Source: Actinomycetota bacterium (lineage in GTDB: Bacteria; Actinomycetota; Acidimicrobiia; Spongiisociales; ZC4RG35). From it: a stretch of DNA of 16,135 bases. Below are positions 6,782 to 13,124 of this stretch, in pieces. Under the pieces are notes generated by a model. That model did no database searches. It worked only from the letters and a program-made list of their open reading frames with translations, and was not told the origin of the DNA. Position numbers and translations under genes: made by a program. The stretch's first letter is position 1. Each line of letters starts with the position of its first letter. The stretch spans positions 1-16,135 of the forward strand of contig JAKEHF010000142.1 in the NCBI GenBank assembly GCA_022615295.1, in the 5' to 3' direction.

Positions 6782-7468
6782 TCAGAACTCGACGCCGACC
6801 GCCACGCAGAGAAAGCCCATGAAGGGCCCTGCGGAGCGGCACATCTCTGTATAGCTGTCGAGAAAGCCAGCGGAGACGACCTCCTTCTGGGTGAGCCTCC
6901 GCCCGGCTACGAAGCTGCGAAGACGGAGATCGTCGGCATAGAGATGCTCCGGGTCGAACTGCGGCGGCAGCCTCTTCAGCGAGTCGTCGGTGTCGATGGC
7001 CCAGACATCGGTGAAGCGCTTCGTCTTGACCGCCCGCCGCCATGTCGCGGGATCGTCATGGATCGCGGTGCGGACCTGGTTGGCCATCGCGGCCTGAGGC
7101 CGCCAGATCCCGGCGCCGGCGAAACAAGCCGACGGCTCCAAGTGAAGGTAGAAGCCCGGTGCGTGCACGTCTCCGGCCCGATCGTGACGGAAGTGCATCC
7201 CGGTGTTGGCCTTGTACGGCGTCTTGTCAGGTGAGAATCGGGTGTCACGCTGGATCCTGAACAGCGATCCCCCTACCACCCTGGCGTCGGCCCTGAGATG
7301 CGGGCTGATGAGGGTGAGTTTGGGGGCGAAGTCGGTGATGAATGCCAGGGCCGGCTCCTGGACGTAGTCGAGATACCTCTGCTTGTTGTCGTTGAACCAG
7401 GCCCTGTCGTTGTTGGCGGCGAGATCCTTGAGGAACTCGAAGAGGGCGGGGGTGAAGTAGGTCGACAT
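6782..7468 (-). CDS. DUF2461 (TIGR02453) family protein
   Basis: The 228-aa product carries the hallmarks of the DUF2461/TIGR02453 family along its full length. It opens YFTPALFEFLKDLAANNDRAWFNDNKQRY. FRIQRDTRFSPDKTPYK (about residues 70-86) is the most conserved block, followed by GFYLHLEPSACFAGAGIWRP. The family is widespread and its biochemical role is not established. It appears soluble and cytoplasmic, with no signal peptide or membrane segment. The start is the ATG at 7468, supported by a TAGGTT -10 ending 6 nt upstream. It is monocistronic here, convergent with dodecin and divergent from the GlsB-like gene. Confidence 0.9.
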   Translation of the reverse strand: MSTYFTPALFEFLKDLAANNDRAWFNDNKQRYLDYVQEPALAFITDFAPKLTLISPHLRADARVVGGSLFRIQRDTRFSPDKTPYKANTGMHFRHDRAGDVHAPGFYLHLEPSACFAGAGIWRPQAAMANQVRTAIHDDPATWRRAVKTKRFTDVWAIDTDDSLKRLPPQFDPEHLYADDLRLRSFVAGRRLTQKEVVSAGFLDSYTEMCRSAGPFMGFLCVAVGVEF

Positions 7469-7474
7469 GCCCCG

Positions 7475-7480
7475 AACCTA
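7475..7480 (-). promoter_or_regulatory. -10 element, DUF2461 gene (leaderless)
   Basis: TAGGTT on the minus strand fits TANNNT. It ends exactly 6 nt (CGGGGC) before the ATG at 7468, predicting transcription from the A of the start codon. Confidence 0.5.
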
Positions 7481-7603
7481 CGTCACCTCGGCCCCCCCAT
7501 CAACCACCTTGTCTGGGAGCCGCCGGGTAAGCTTGTCCCTCGGACCCGAAACCTTTGCTGGCGACGGGGGTCAAAGCCGTGTGTCGGTCATGGGCCGGCC
7601 GAG

Positions 7604-7609
7604 AGGAGG
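7604..7609 (+). promoter_or_regulatory. Shine-Dalgarno deciding the GlsB-like start
   Basis: A perfect AGGAGG lies 5 nt before the ATG at 7615. It rules out the longer in-frame start 60 nt upstream, whose extra residues look non-coding. The 146-bp gap upstream holds a weak candidate -10 (TAAGCT, 7528-7533, overlapping GGGTAA) and otherwise nothing I recognise. Confidence 0.75.
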
Positions 7610-7614
7610 ACGCA

Positions 7615-7887
7615 ATGGAATTCAGTGACATCTGGCAGAGCCTGCTGGCCGGCATCATCGTCGGGCCCCTCGCCCGAGCCGTGGTGCCGGGCAGACAGGA
7701 CCTCTCACTGGTGATGACCGTCGTGTTGGGCGCGGTCGGCGCCCTCGTCGGCGATCTGGTCTACGGCGCCATCGGTGGCGACGTCACAACAGGGATCGAC
7801 TGGATTCGATGGGTGGTCCGTGTCGCGGTCGGCGCCCTGGCCGTCGTGGTCTACGGCATGGTCAGGGGTCGAAGAACGGCCACCTGA
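7615..7887 (+). CDS. GlsB/YeaQ/YmgE-type small membrane protein
   Basis: This 90-aa protein has three hydrophobic segments: about residues 7-24, 31-55 (LSLVMTVVLGAVGALVGDLVY) and 66-84. The GIIVGPLARAVVPGRQ motif and the Gly-rich second helix are typical of the transglycosylase-associated / GlsB-YeaQ family, which is linked to general stress responses in several bacteria but has no proven biochemical activity. The start is fixed by a perfect AGGAGG. It ends in a basic tail (RGRRTAT), which would be cytoplasmic. A strong hairpin follows 8 nt after the stop, so it is probably transcribed alone. Confidence 0.85.
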   Translation: MEFSDIWQSLLAGIIVGPLARAVVPGRQDLSLVMTVVLGAVGALVGDLVYGAIGGDVTTGIDWIRWVVRVAVGALAVVVYGMVRGRRTAT

Positions 7888-7895
7888 GTCATCGT

Positions 7896-7924
7896 GACGG
7901 GGGCGTGGGACCCACGCCCCCGTC
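7896..7924 (+). terminator. GC-rich hairpin terminator after the GlsB-like gene
   Basis: The perfect inverted repeat GACGGGGGCGTGGG / CCCACGCCCCCGTC has a 1-nt centre, effectively a 13-bp stem with a 3-nt loop. It starts 8 nt after the stop codon. Only a poor T-run (CTGTCT) follows, as is common for actinobacterial terminators. Confidence 0.75.
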
Positions 7925-7929
7925 CTGTC

Positions 7930-7935
7930 TAACGT
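7930..7935 (+). promoter_or_regulatory. -10 element, MBL hydrolase gene
   Basis: TAACGT fits TANNNT and lies just after the terminator hairpin. With the same 7-nt spacing used by neighbouring genes, the transcript would start at about 7943, where an in-frame CTG opens a longer MBL reading frame. Confidence 0.35.
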
Positions 7936-7987
7936 CGCCATCCTGACGACACCGCCTCCACAGACGCTCGGCAACGGCATCCATCTG

Positions 7988-8914
7988 GTGCCGGCGCCCC
8001 TCCCCTTCAACTCCCCTCCATGGGTCAACGCCTATGTCATCGAGTCGGGGGAGGGTCTTCTGATGATCGACTGTGGGACCGACTGGGAGCCGGGCCGGGA
8101 GGCCCTGATGCGTGGCTTTGCGGAGCTGGGCCTGGATCCCGCAGCTGTGCACACCCTCGTCGTCTCTCATCTCCATCCAGACCACGTGGGGATGGCGAGC
8201 CGTCTGGTGCGTGAGTGGGGATGGCGCTTCGTCATGCACTCCTCGGCGGCGCGTCTGGTCCCCGAGTACAACGACACCCCCGGCTACTACCGGCGGATCG
8301 AGCGGATCGGAAAGGCCCACGGGGCCCCCGAGGCCATGATCGCCGCGGCGACCAGCGCTCCTCGGCCCTCATACATGCCGCTCCTCGACCCCCCGGACCA
8401 CACCGTCGACGACGGTGACGTCATCGATCTCGGCGGGGGGCGGCGGCTCGAGGTCTTGCACACCCCGGGGCACGATCGGGCCCACATCTGTCTTCTCGAC
8501 AATCGGGCCCGTGTCTTCTTCTCCGGCGACCACGTCCTCCCCCGGATCTCGCCGGTCGTCATGTATGACGGGGAGAGCGACGTCCTCGGCGAGTATCTCG
8601 ACTCCCTGAGACGTCTCGTCGTCATTGGGATCGGCATCACCTACCCGGCGCACGGCACCCTCATCGACCACGGTGGGGAGCGAGCCCGTCAGATCATGCT
8701 CCACCACGACCGGCGTCTCCTCGACATGGCCGGTCTGGTGCGCGAGGGGAGGGCCACGGCCTGGGAGGTGATGCTCAGGTCGTTTCGCCCCAACCTCAAT
8801 GCCATCGAGAGCCGGCTCGCCCTCCTCGAGACCATCTCCCACCTCGATCATCTCCGAGCGGTGGGCCGGATCCGTGAGGACGTCGTGGAGGGTCGAGTCT
8901 TCTATCGGGTCTGA
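7988..8914 (+). CDS. MBL-fold metallo-hydrolase with C-terminal helical domain
   Basis: From the first canonical start (GTG 7988) the product is 308 aa. The metallo-beta-lactamase metal ligands are all present: HLHPDH (61-66), His162 in TPGHDRAH, Asp181 in FSGDH, and His222 in YPAHG. The region after about 230 (RARQIMLHHDRRLLDMAGLV...HLDHLRAVGRI) is a helical, winged-helix-like extension as in LACTB2/hydroxyacylglutathione-hydrolase-like members. It is a soluble, probably dinuclear zinc hydrolase; the substrate cannot be read from sequence. The frame upstream (TLGNGIHL directly before VPAPLPF) also looks coding and supplies the expected first beta strand. The true start may therefore be the CTG at 7943, which lies 7 nt after a TAACGT -10. 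No Shine-Dalgarno precedes either start. Confidence 0.88.
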   Translation: MPAPLPFNSPPWVNAYVIESGEGLLMIDCGTDWEPGREALMRGFAELGLDPAAVHTLVVSHLHPDHVGMASRLVREWGWRFVMHSSAARLVPEYNDTPGYYRRIERIGKAHGAPEAMIAAATSAPRPSYMPLLDPPDHTVDDGDVIDLGGGRRLEVLHTPGHDRAHICLLDNRARVFFSGDHVLPRISPVVMYDGESDVLGEYLDSLRRLVVIGIGITYPAHGTLIDHGGERARQIMLHHDRRLLDMAGLVREGRATAWEVMLRSFRPNLNAIESRLALLETISHLDHLRAVGRIREDVVEGRVFYRV

Positions 8915-8954
8915 GACCTTGGCACTACGTCGCCGAGGCACCAGTATTTCACCC

Positions 8955-8960
8955 TATGTT
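8955..8960 (+). promoter_or_regulatory. Candidate -10 element for the 9000-10551 gene pair
   Basis: TATGTT fits TANNNT within the 85-bp gap after the MBL gene and would give a leader of about 33 nt carrying the GAGGAG ribosome-binding site. No good -35 pairs with it, so confidence is low. Confidence 0.25.
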
Positions 8961-8999
8961 CACCAACCTGTCACACTGGCGGTCGAGAGGAGACGTCGC

Positions 9000-9188
9000 A
9001 TGATCTTTGCCTACCTCGATGCCGGCTCCGGCAGTCTGCTCCTCCAGGCGATACTCGGCGGCCTCGCCGGCGTGGCGGTCGCGGCCAGGGCATGGAAGGC
9101 CCGGCTCAGCGGGAGGAAGATGATCGAGGAAGCCGTCGCCGAAGGCGAGGGCACCACCGACAACCCGGTGCTCACCTCCGAGAACTGA
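9000..9188 (+). CDS. Small membrane protein of the YLDAGSGS type
   Basis: This 62-aa protein begins MIFAYLDAGSGSLLLQAILG. One transmembrane helix spans about residues 12-33, followed by a basic stretch (ARAWKARLSGRK) and an acidic tail. Very short proteins with a YLD-(A/P)-G-(S/T)-GS head and one helix are, from memory, often found beside methyltransferase and phosphatase/sulfatase-superfamily genes. Their role is unknown. The ATG at 9000 has a GAGGAG ribosome-binding site 7 nt upstream. A longer in-frame extension upstream lacks coding character. The stop is 7 nt before the methyltransferase ATG, so the two are probably co-transcribed and the peptide may act with it at the membrane. Confidence 0.75.
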   Translation: MIFAYLDAGSGSLLLQAILGGLAGVAVAARAWKARLSGRKMIEEAVAEGEGTTDNPVLTSEN

Positions 9189-9195
9189 CACCCCG

Positions 9196-10551
9196 ATGAC
9201 CACACCCGACCCGGGGTCGTTTCGCGACCCCGCCTCGCGGATCGTCCTCGATGGGAAGCGTGTGCTCAGACTCCTCGACGACCGTGGGCTCACCTCATGG
9301 CAAGCCGTCCAGACGAGCGACTTCTACAAAGGCGCCGTCGATGAGGGCAAGGTCGTCGAGTCCAGGGAGACCGCCGAGAGCATGGACGGCGCCGCCGCCG
9401 TCCTCGAGCATCCCAGACTGGCTCTCATCACCTATCCCTACGAGTGGACTTTCTCGATGCTGCGCGACGCCGCACTCCTCCAGCTCGACTTGCTCGCAGG
9501 CGCCCTCCGCTCCGGGCTGACCATCAAGGACGCCACCCCCTTCAACATACAGTTCGAGAGGGGCCGGCCCATCTTCATCGACGTGGGCTCGTTCGAGCCG
9601 TATCAGAAGGGTGAGCCCTGGCTCGGTTACCGCCAATTCTGCAGACAGTTCCTCTATCCCTTGATGCTGCGAGCATGGCTCGACGTGCCCTTCCAGCCTT
9701 GGCTGCGGGGCGACATGGAGGGCCCCACCGCGGCGCAGATGAGAAGCCTCCTCGGGGGGAAGAAGAGACTCAGCGCCGCCCGTCTCCTCCACGTTTCGCT
9801 TCAGGCGCGCCTCGAGGCCGGGATGTCGGGCGAGGCGGTGCGCAAGGACCTGGGCAGGGCGGGCTTCAACGAGACGATGATCCTCAATAACGTCACCCGT
9901 CTCCGCTCGCTGGTCGAGTCGCTCGTTTGGGATCCGGGCAACACAGGATGGGTGGACTACGGCGCCTGCGCCCACGTCGGCCGGGACAGGGAGGCGAAGA
10001 GCCGCTTCCTGGCCGAGGTCCTCGGCCGGCACCGACCGAGGAGAGTCGTCGACCTGGGGGCCAACGAGGGTCACTACACCGCCATCGCCGAGGAGGGCGG
10101 TGTCCTGGCGGTGGCCGTCGACGGGGACGAGGGGGTGCTCGACCGGCTCTACCGCCGCCACATCGGGGTCGGCATCGCCCTATCGGACCTCGCCAACCCC
10201 AGCCCCTCCCAGGGATGGGCAGGGGCGGAGCGGCCCGATCTCTTCACCAGACTGGCCCCAGACCTGGTGGTGGCATACGGCGTGATCCACCACCTGATCT
10301 ATACCGCCAGCATCCCGCCGGGTGTGGTACTCGACTGGCTCCGTGACCTGGGGGCCGTCGTCGCCCTCGAGTACGTGTCCCCCGACGATGAGATGGTGGC
10401 CAAGCTCACTGCAAACAAGCTCGACACCGAGCTTCACCAGGGCCGGACCGAGGAGGAGTTCCGCACGCTCCTCGCTGACAGATTCCTGGTGGGACGAGAG
10501 CAGGGCCTCGGTTCGGGAACCCGGGTCCTCTTCGAGATCACCCCTCGCTGA
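9196..10551 (+). CDS. Class I SAM-dependent methyltransferase with kinase-like N-terminal domain
   Basis: This 451-aa protein has two parts. Residues 275-451 are a Rossmann-type methyltransferase: motif I VVDLGANEG (284-292), AVAVDGDE as motif II, and VVAYGVIHHL as the motif IV region. Residues 1-250 form the domain typical of a family of long methyltransferases often annotated near polysaccharide genes. It contains TYPYEWTFSMLRDAALLQLDL, and KDATPFNIQFERGRPIFIDVGSF gives Asp112, Asn117 and Asp129. That D-x4-N...D spacing is what kinases and aminoglycoside phosphotransferases use to bind Mg-ATP. Acceptor substrate is unknown; a surface glycan or envelope component is inferred from context. 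There is no signal peptide, so it acts inside the cell. Its last 14 bp overlap the 3' end of the opposing sulfatase-like gene. Confidence 0.85.
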   Translation: MTTPDPGSFRDPASRIVLDGKRVLRLLDDRGLTSWQAVQTSDFYKGAVDEGKVVESRETAESMDGAAAVLEHPRLALITYPYEWTFSMLRDAALLQLDLLAGALRSGLTIKDATPFNIQFERGRPIFIDVGSFEPYQKGEPWLGYRQFCRQFLYPLMLRAWLDVPFQPWLRGDMEGPTAAQMRSLLGGKKRLSAARLLHVSLQARLEAGMSGEAVRKDLGRAGFNETMILNNVTRLRSLVESLVWDPGNTGWVDYGACAHVGRDREAKSRFLAEVLGRHRPRRVVDLGANEGHYTAIAEEGGVLAVAVDGDEGVLDRLYRRHIGVGIALSDLANPSPSQGWAGAERPDLFTRLAPDLVVAYGVIHHLIYTASIPPGVVLDWLRDLGAVVALEYVSPDDEMVAKLTANKLDTELHQGRTEEEFRTLLADRFLVGREQGLGSGTRVLFEITPR

Positions 10552-13000
10552 GGTCGAGCCTGGCCTCGTCGCCGATCGCATAGTCGCCGAACTCGGCCAC
10601 CACGGTCACCTGGGCCACCCCGGGAGGCATCGAAGCGGCGGGGACCTCGAACTCGAACCCCGAACGCAAGAGTTGCTCCGAGCCGAACCAGCGCACCACG
10701 TTGGCATTGTCGACGTTGGGCGGGCCCCAGGCCAGGAGCTCGCTCCCGGCGAAGACATAGACCACGTCCGGAGTCTGTTTTCGGTTGACGTCGGCGGCCC
10801 AACCCAGGATGACCCAGGTGTCGTCGACCAGACCGGCATTATCCACCTGAAGACGTCTCGACCCTTCGGGATGGATCTCGAGGAGCCTCCCGTCATTTGT
10901 GACCAGGTCGACGCTGAGATCGGTGTTGACCCCGGCATGCCACACCCCGCCCGCGTCGAGGATCAGCAGGTCGAGCTGGTTGGGCCCGGGAACGACCAGC
11001 TCCTCGGCGATCAGCGCCCGGAAGGTGGCCCCGTCGGCCGCGTCGGGGACGAGCTGGCCCATCCCGGCGATTCGGCCGTTGACACTCACCAACAGCTCGG
11101 GGGGGATCTCGCCGGCGGGCATCACCACCCGCCCCTGGAGGTAGGTCTGGGTGACCCCCCGTGGGCCGGCACCGGTGACGATGTCCCCGCCCAGCTCGAG
11201 ATACCAGCTGAAGCTCTCATCGGAGACGACGGCCAACTGGCTGGTCTCCTCCCCGATCAGCGTGGCGTTGAGCCCGATCCCGGCGACACCCAGCCAGCTC
11301 TCCTGGTCGGGGATCCATCCATGGTTCCTCTCCACCTGGGCGAAGAGGACCTCGATGTCGGTGCTCGCCGAATCGCGGCTGCAGCACCACCAGATTGGCT
11401 GATGGGGCCGGTCGGTGCCCGCCACGTCGAAGAGGGACATGCCATCGAAGACGAGTTTGGTCCTGATGTCGAGCACCTCGGCCATTGTGGGGAGAAGGTC
11501 GATCCCGAACACGGGCTCATCCACCGTGACGCCCGCCGTCTGTCCCGGGTACTTGACGAACATGGGCACCCTGTAGAGATCGTCCCTGTTGTCCTCGTAT
11601 GGCCAGCGGCGGTGTTGACCCGGGACGAACGATGCCCCGTGGTCGGCGATGACCACGACCATGGTCTCGTCCCAGGTCCCGGACTCGTCGAGCTGCTCGA
11701 AGAGACGGCCCAGCATCGTGTCCAGCATCCCCACCTGGTAGAGGTGACGCTGGAAGCCGAGCTGGGCCGATCGCGGGTCGGACGTCCATCTCCCGTCGCC
11801 GGACACCCCTTCGACCTCCGAGTAGTCCTCGGGACGCACATAGTGGGTGCCCGAAGGGTTGGTGACCCATGGCACGTGAGGGGCCTGGACGTGGGCATAG
11901 CTGAGGACCGGGCGTCCGGTGTCTGGGGCGATCCCGTTGGCGAGCCGCTGGATCCAGTCGATCCACTGCACACGGGTCGGCGGGGCGGGGACGGGCAGAC
12001 CGTCGATGGGGACCCGGGTGCCCGCACCGTCGTCACCCTGCCCGAGGAACCCCTTCCAGCTGTTGTCGATGCTGGGAAGACCCTCACGGGCCGGGGCGGG
12101 GAGGCTGAGATGCATGTAGACCACGCCCACGTCGGCCAGCAGCGAGCTGAACCGCGCCGGGGCCCGCCCGGCATAGTCGGGGCAGATGTCGTCGGGGCAC
12201 ATGTCTGCGACCCACTCGATCACATGCATCTCGTAGTCGGAGCCGAGCAAGGTGAAGAGGTTGTCGGGATGGTCGAGGGCCGTCGGGCTGAGACCCCTGG
12301 CCCCGAGTCTCCCCGTGAGGATCGCCGGCACGCTCTGCGTCGTCGCTATCGAGTTGGAGAGGGCGTTGCGATACCAGGTGCCCTCCTCGGCAAGCCTGGC
12401 GAAGTTGGAGAACAGCTTCTCGTTGACGGTCCCGTCCATCTCCATGATCGAGGCCAGAGGCATCTCGTCGAGCTGGATCATCACGATCGGCGCCGGTCGT
12501 CCCACCAGACCGGTGGCCGGGGGTTCCTCGGGCTCAGCCCAGATCAGGGCCGACGCCGGCGAGACGGCGACGAAGAACACCACCGTGATCGGCAGGGCCA
12601 ACCCGGCGAGGACGAGGAACCCGGACGCCCAACGGTGGAGGACCACGACGAGACCGACCACACCGGCCACAACCCCGAGAGTGAGGACCATGTGGTCGGC
12701 GGCGACCTGACGGGCGACGACCAGACCGGCCGCCATCGCCAGAATCAGGACCAGCGTCGAGTAGACGACTCCGGCGAGACCGTTCCCGACGAGCCGGGCA
12801 AGGGCGATGACGGACACGCCGAAGACGGGGACCAGAAGGGCTATGAGAAGACCGAACAGCACCATCTCCCAGGGGCTGGTCCTGTTGGCGACGAACACCT
12901 CGGGGTTCCGACCATAGAGATCGAGCAGGGGCCCGGCGACGGCTGCGGCACTCAGGGCACAGAGGACGGCGAGACGTCGCCAGCCGTTCACTTCACCCAT
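10538..13000 (-). CDS. Membrane-anchored sulfatase/alkaline-phosphatase superfamily protein
   Basis: This 820-aa protein has five likely transmembrane helices in its first 150 residues, then a large domain that should lie outside the membrane. PIVMIQLDEMPL (Asp178), SNSIATTQSVPAILTG with a candidate Thr nucleophile (about 220-221), and VVVIADHGASFVPGQHRRWP (Asp453, His454, His463) are superfamily metal-site motifs. The sulfatase C/S-x-P-x-R formylglycine motif is absent. A phospho- or glycerophospho-transferase/hydrolase resembling LtaS-type enzymes is therefore likelier than a true sulfatase. Residues from about 590 onward look beta-rich and match nothing I recognise. The ATG at 13000 is preceded by TACCTT, a -10 ending 6 nt upstream. 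It converges on the methyltransferase gene with a 14-bp overlap. The likely target is an envelope polymer; substrate unproven. Confidence 0.85.
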   Translation of the reverse strand: MGEVNGWRRLAVLCALSAAAVAGPLLDLYGRNPEVFVANRTSPWEMVLFGLLIALLVPVFGVSVIALARLVGNGLAGVVYSTLVLILAMAAGLVVARQVAADHMVLTLGVVAGVVGLVVVLHRWASGFLVLAGLALPITVVFFVAVSPASALIWAEPEEPPATGLVGRPAPIVMIQLDEMPLASIMEMDGTVNEKLFSNFARLAEEGTWYRNALSNSIATTQSVPAILTGRLGARGLSPTALDHPDNLFTLLGSDYEMHVIEWVADMCPDDICPDYAGRAPARFSSLLADVGVVYMHLSLPAPAREGLPSIDNSWKGFLGQGDDGAGTRVPIDGLPVPAPPTRVQWIDWIQRLANGIAPDTGRPVLSYAHVQAPHVPWVTNPSGTHYVRPEDYSEVEGVSGDGRWTSDPRSAQLGFQRHLYQVGMLDTMLGRLFEQLDESGTWDETMVVVIADHGASFVPGQHRRWPYEDNRDDLYRVPMFVKYPGQTAGVTVDEPVFGIDLLPTMAEVLDIRTKLVFDGMSLFDVAGTDRPHQPIWWCCSRDSASTDIEVLFAQVERNHGWIPDQESWLGVAGIGLNATLIGEETSQLAVVSDESFSWYLELGGDIVTGAGPRGVTQTYLQGRVVMPAGEIPPELLVSVNGRIAGMGQLVPDAADGATFRALIAEELVVPGPNQLDLLILDAGGVWHAGVNTDLSVDLVTNDGRLLEIHPEGSRRLQVDNAGLVDDTWVILGWAADVNRKQTPDVVYVFAGSELLAWGPPNVDNANVVRWFGSEQLLRSGFEFEVPAASMPPGVAQVTVVAEFGDYAIGDEARLDLSEG

Positions 13001-13006
13001 GTCGAC

Positions 13007-13012
13007 AAGGTA
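13007..13012 (-). promoter_or_regulatory. -10 element, sulfatase-like gene (leaderless)
   Basis: TACCTT on the minus strand fits TANNNT and ends 6 nt (GTCGAC) before the ATG at 13000. No Shine-Dalgarno is present. Confidence 0.5.
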
Positions 13013-13056
13013 ACGAGATCACGGACCAACGTGATGCGGAGATCGCCGACGCTGCT

Positions 13057-13062
13057 TAACTT
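13057..13062 (+). promoter_or_regulatory. Candidate -10 element, MoxR operon
   Basis: TAACTT fits TANNNT and would start transcription near 13069, giving a leader of about 55 nt with an AGGAAGG ribosome-binding site. It lies inside the left arm of the 13058-13121 inverted repeat. Confidence 0.4.
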
Positions 13063-13121
13063 TCCTGGGGGGCCGGGGAACCCCACCCGTCGGTGAGGAC
13101 GTCTAACGGCCCAGGAAGGTT
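13058..13121. repeat. 12-bp inverted repeat spanning promoter and ribosome-binding site
   Basis: AACTTTCCTGGG (13058-13069) is the reverse complement of CCCAGGAAGGTT (13110-13121) except at one position, which would be a G-U pair in RNA. The right arm contains the AGGAAGG ribosome-binding site of the next gene and the left arm contains the candidate -10. The arm centres are 52 bp apart. Confidence 0.65.
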
Positions 13122-13124
13122 CCA

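Noticed and set aside
7551..7575. CTTTG...CAAAG inverted repeat upstream of the GlsB-like gene as a riboswitch
   Set aside because: Only 5-bp arms and no match to any riboswitch core I know.
8919..8950. TTGGCA as a -35 for the 9000 gene
   Set aside because: Spacing to the nearest -10-like hexamers is about 20 or 30 bp, which does not make a usual promoter.
10322..13096. A 924-codon open frame on the plus strand
   Set aside because: It is antisense to the sulfatase-like gene, whose protein has clear motifs and membrane helices. The antisense translation is low-complexity His/Asp/Gly/Arg-rich, a high-GC artefact.
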